A stretch of 7,345 nt of DNA from Prevotellaceae bacterium (lineage in GTDB: Bacteria > Bacteroidota > Bacteroidia > Bacteroidales > UBA932), in assembly GCA_031259935.1 (NCBI GenBank), contig JAIRKV010000277.1, forward strand, positions 1 to 7,345, given 5' to 3'. The position numbers and the translations under genes were made by a program. Below the pieces are notes generated by a model. That model did no database searches. It saw nothing but the letters and a program-made list of their open reading frames with translations, and was not told where the DNA came from. Below are positions 6,017 through 7,345 of the stretch, one piece after another (within the stretch, counting starts at the first letter, position 1; every line of letters starts with the position of its first letter).

Positions 6017-6844
6017 ATGTCTGCTGTCAAAAATAAACAATATTTGATAATATACGTTATCGTATGGGCAGTGTTTGCTTTTTTGCAGGTACTGTCCATA
6101 TATTCCGTTTCTGCGCTTCCGGTTGATTTGCTGTTGATTGACACGTTTACACGCCATATATTGCTGATTCCGACTGGCATTTTGATTTATAATATAACAA
6201 GATATGCAAAATATGAAAAATTGCCGTTGCTGCAGCAGGCTGTAAATTATTCCGTTTTGGCGCTGATTTCAATTTTATTCTGGTTAATTATCAGTTATAT
6301 AATGGATTATCTGCTTGCAGGCAGCGAGTTCACCCAAAAACTTTTAGATATTCTTCCATTTTACATCTTAACAGGATTTATGTTTTATCTGATTCTGATT
6401 TTATTTTTAAAAAACAAATTAATTCTCTCAAAATCAACCGAAAATATAAAAGAAAATATTGAACATCATAAAAATACTGTTCAAAACAACGATATGCAGT
6501 CTGCAAAAAATGCTGAAATACTGGAACACATAGCTGTGAAGTCAGGACAAAAAATATATGTTATTCCTGTAACGGATATTATTTATTTACAAGCATTTGG
6601 CGATTATGTTTATATTTTCATCGATAACGGAAAATATTTGAAAGAGCAAACAATGAAATATTTTGAAAATAATTTGCCTCAACAGTTCATCAGAATACAC
6701 CGCTCGTACATAGTTAATATTCAATTAATTTCACGTGTTGAACTTTATAAGAAACAAAATCATTTACTCATGCTGAAAAATGGTCATCAAATAAAAATAA
6801 GTTCAACAGGTTATAAATTACTAAAACAAAAGTTGAATTTATGA
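6017..6844 (+). CDS. Membrane-anchored LytTR-family transcriptional regulator
   Basis: A 275-residue protein with four likely membrane helices (about residues 8-28, 45-62, 75-98 and 112-132). A polar linker (about 135-170) follows, then a C-terminal LytTR DNA-binding domain (about 171-272). The domain shows the usual pattern: VIPVTDIIYLQAFGDYVYIF (182-201), a K-rich turn, FIRIHRSYIVN (224-234) and a closing helix SSTGYKLLKQKL (262-273). LytTR domains bind paired direct repeats and usually sit behind a receiver domain; there is none here, nor a histidine kinase next to it. The protein is thus likely a membrane-tethered one-component regulator, similar in plan to other transmembrane LytTR proteins encoded beside small membrane partners. 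It follows the LiaF-like gene by 8 bp, so the two are co-transcribed and the LiaF-like protein may control it. Autoregulation of the operon is plausible. It ends with TGA just before a hairpin terminator. Confidence 0.9.
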   Translation: MSAVKNKQYLIIYVIVWAVFAFLQVLSIYSVSALPVDLLLIDTFTRHILLIPTGILIYNITRYAKYEKLPLLQQAVNYSVLALISILFWLIISYIMDYLLAGSEFTQKLLDILPFYILTGFMFYLILILFLKNKLILSKSTENIKENIEHHKNTVQNNDMQSAKNAEILEHIAVKSGQKIYVIPVTDIIYLQAFGDYVYIFIDNGKYLKEQTMKYFENNLPQQFIRIHRSYIVNIQLISRVELYKKQNHLLMLKNGHQIKISSTGYKLLKQKLNL

Positions 6845-6861
6845 TTTTTATCGAAAAAAGA

Positions 6862-6883
6862 AAAGCCCGCTTAAACGGGCTTT
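6862..6883. terminator. Bidirectional terminator between the LytTR and fumarase genes
   Basis: An 8-bp perfect stem, AAAGCCCG (6862-6869) and CGGGCTTT (6876-6883), with the loop CTTAAA, lies between convergent stop codons (6844 and 6902). On the plus strand it is followed by TTTAATATTA, a weak U-tract. On the minus strand it is followed by TTTTCTTTTTTC, a better one. It should therefore work for both transcripts, and more strongly for the fumarase transcript. Confidence 0.85.
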
Positions 6884-6901
6884 AATATTATTAATTGATA
6901 A

Positions 6902-7345
6902 TTATCTGCATGCAACGCATGGTTTCAGTTGCTTGAAAAAATCATTACCTTTATCATCGACCAGAATAAATGCGGGAAAATCAACAACTTCAATCTTCCA
7001 TATCGCTTCCATTCCAAGTTCGGGATATTCAATACACTCAACTTTTTTAATATTGTTCTGCGCTAAAATCGCCGCAGGCCCTCCTATACTGCCGAGATAA
7101 AATCCTCCGTATTTTTTGCAGGCATCAGTAACCTGCTGGCTGCGATTACCCTTTGCAATCATAATCATGCTTCCGCCATGCTGCTGAAACAAATCAACAT
7201 ACGAATCCATACGTCCTGCCGTTGTCGGTCCAAACGAACCCGATGGCATTCCTTGCGGAGTTTTAGCAGGTCCGGCATAGTAAATCGGATGTTCTTTGAT
7301 GTATTGCGGCAATCCTTCGCCTTTATCTATCCGTTCTTTAAGTTT
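6902..7345 (-). CDS. fumA: Fumarate hydratase class I, C-terminal part (5' end outside window)
   Basis: The last 147 residues of an oxygen-sensitive [4Fe-4S] fumarase, which interconverts fumarate and malate in the TCA cycle or its reductive branch. The visible part corresponds to the C-terminal (beta) domain. It contains HPIYYAGPAKTP, then GSFGPTTAGRMDSYVD with the substrate-contacting Thr and Arg of the family, AKGNRSQQVTDACKKYGG, GSIGGPAAILA and EAIWKIEVVDFPAFI. It ends QLKPCVACR. The frame stays open to the right edge with family-like sequence (KERIDKGEGLPQY), so a TTG at 7310-7312 is not the start. Whether the enzyme is the fused ~540-residue form or a separate beta subunit cannot be seen, although the sequence resembles the fused FumA/FumB type. 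Iron-sulfur cysteines would lie upstream, out of view. The symbol marks the family (FumA/FumB), not a proven orthologue. Confidence 0.94.
   Translation of the reverse strand, partial: KLKERIDKGEGLPQYIKEHPIYYAGPAKTPQGMPSGSFGPTTAGRMDSYVDLFQQHGGSMIMIAKGNRSQQVTDACKKYGGFYLGSIGGPAAILAQNNIKKVECIEYPELGMEAIWKIEVVDFPAFILVDDKGNDFFKQLKPCVACR

Noticed and set aside
7310..7312. TTG as the start codon of the fumarase gene
   Set aside because: The reading frame continues to the window edge with sequence typical of the family (KERIDKGEG before LPQY), so the gene is truncated by the window rather than starting here.

Overview
The window looks like chromosomal DNA from a low-GC member of the Bacteroidota, probably a Bacteroidales-like lineage. 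The evidence is an AT-rich sequence, genes that start after A-rich leaders without Shine-Dalgarno sites, promoters of the Bacteroidota type (TTTG, about 18-20 nt, TAnnTTTG), and gene content typical of the phylum. That content is a PpiD/SurA-like isomerase with a very long C-terminus, a membrane protein coupled to purD, a LiaF-like protein and a membrane-anchored LytTR regulator. No genome was searched, so the lineage is inferred.

Layout, left to right. The last 48 codons of an unrecognised plus-strand gene (2-148) converge on a minus-strand pair: purD (1135-2418) followed by a polytopic membrane protein (170-1138). These two overlap by ATGA, so their translation is probably coupled. A 171-bp divergent spacer separates purD from a plus-strand gene for a membrane-anchored peptidyl-prolyl isomerase of the PpiD/SurA type (2590-4689), which ends at a strong intrinsic terminator. 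A 521-bp gene-free stretch (4690-5210) follows. It holds the terminator, a perfect 25-bp inverted repeat 99 bp end to end (MITE-like), a degenerate palindromic repeat, two diverged copies of a 42-bp repeat 76 bp apart, and a promoter. Next is a two-gene plus-strand operon: a four-helix LiaF-like membrane protein with an unusual cysteine-rich linker (5211-6008), and 8 bp later a four-helix membrane protein with a C-terminal LytTR DNA-binding domain (6017-6844). A GC-rich hairpin ends this operon and also serves the convergent minus-strand gene at the right edge, the C-terminal part of a class I (iron-sulfur) fumarate hydratase (6902-7345).

The coherent functional unit is the LiaF-like/LytTR pair. 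Its composition (membrane sensor-like protein plus membrane-tethered DNA-binding protein, with no kinase or receiver domain) suggests a one-component envelope-stress regulator. The rest is housekeeping: purine synthesis, periplasmic protein folding and the TCA/fumarate pathway. I saw no CRISPR array, tRNA, rRNA, phage gene or transposase. The most unusual items are the repeat-packed intergenic stretch and the Cys cluster in the LiaF-like protein.
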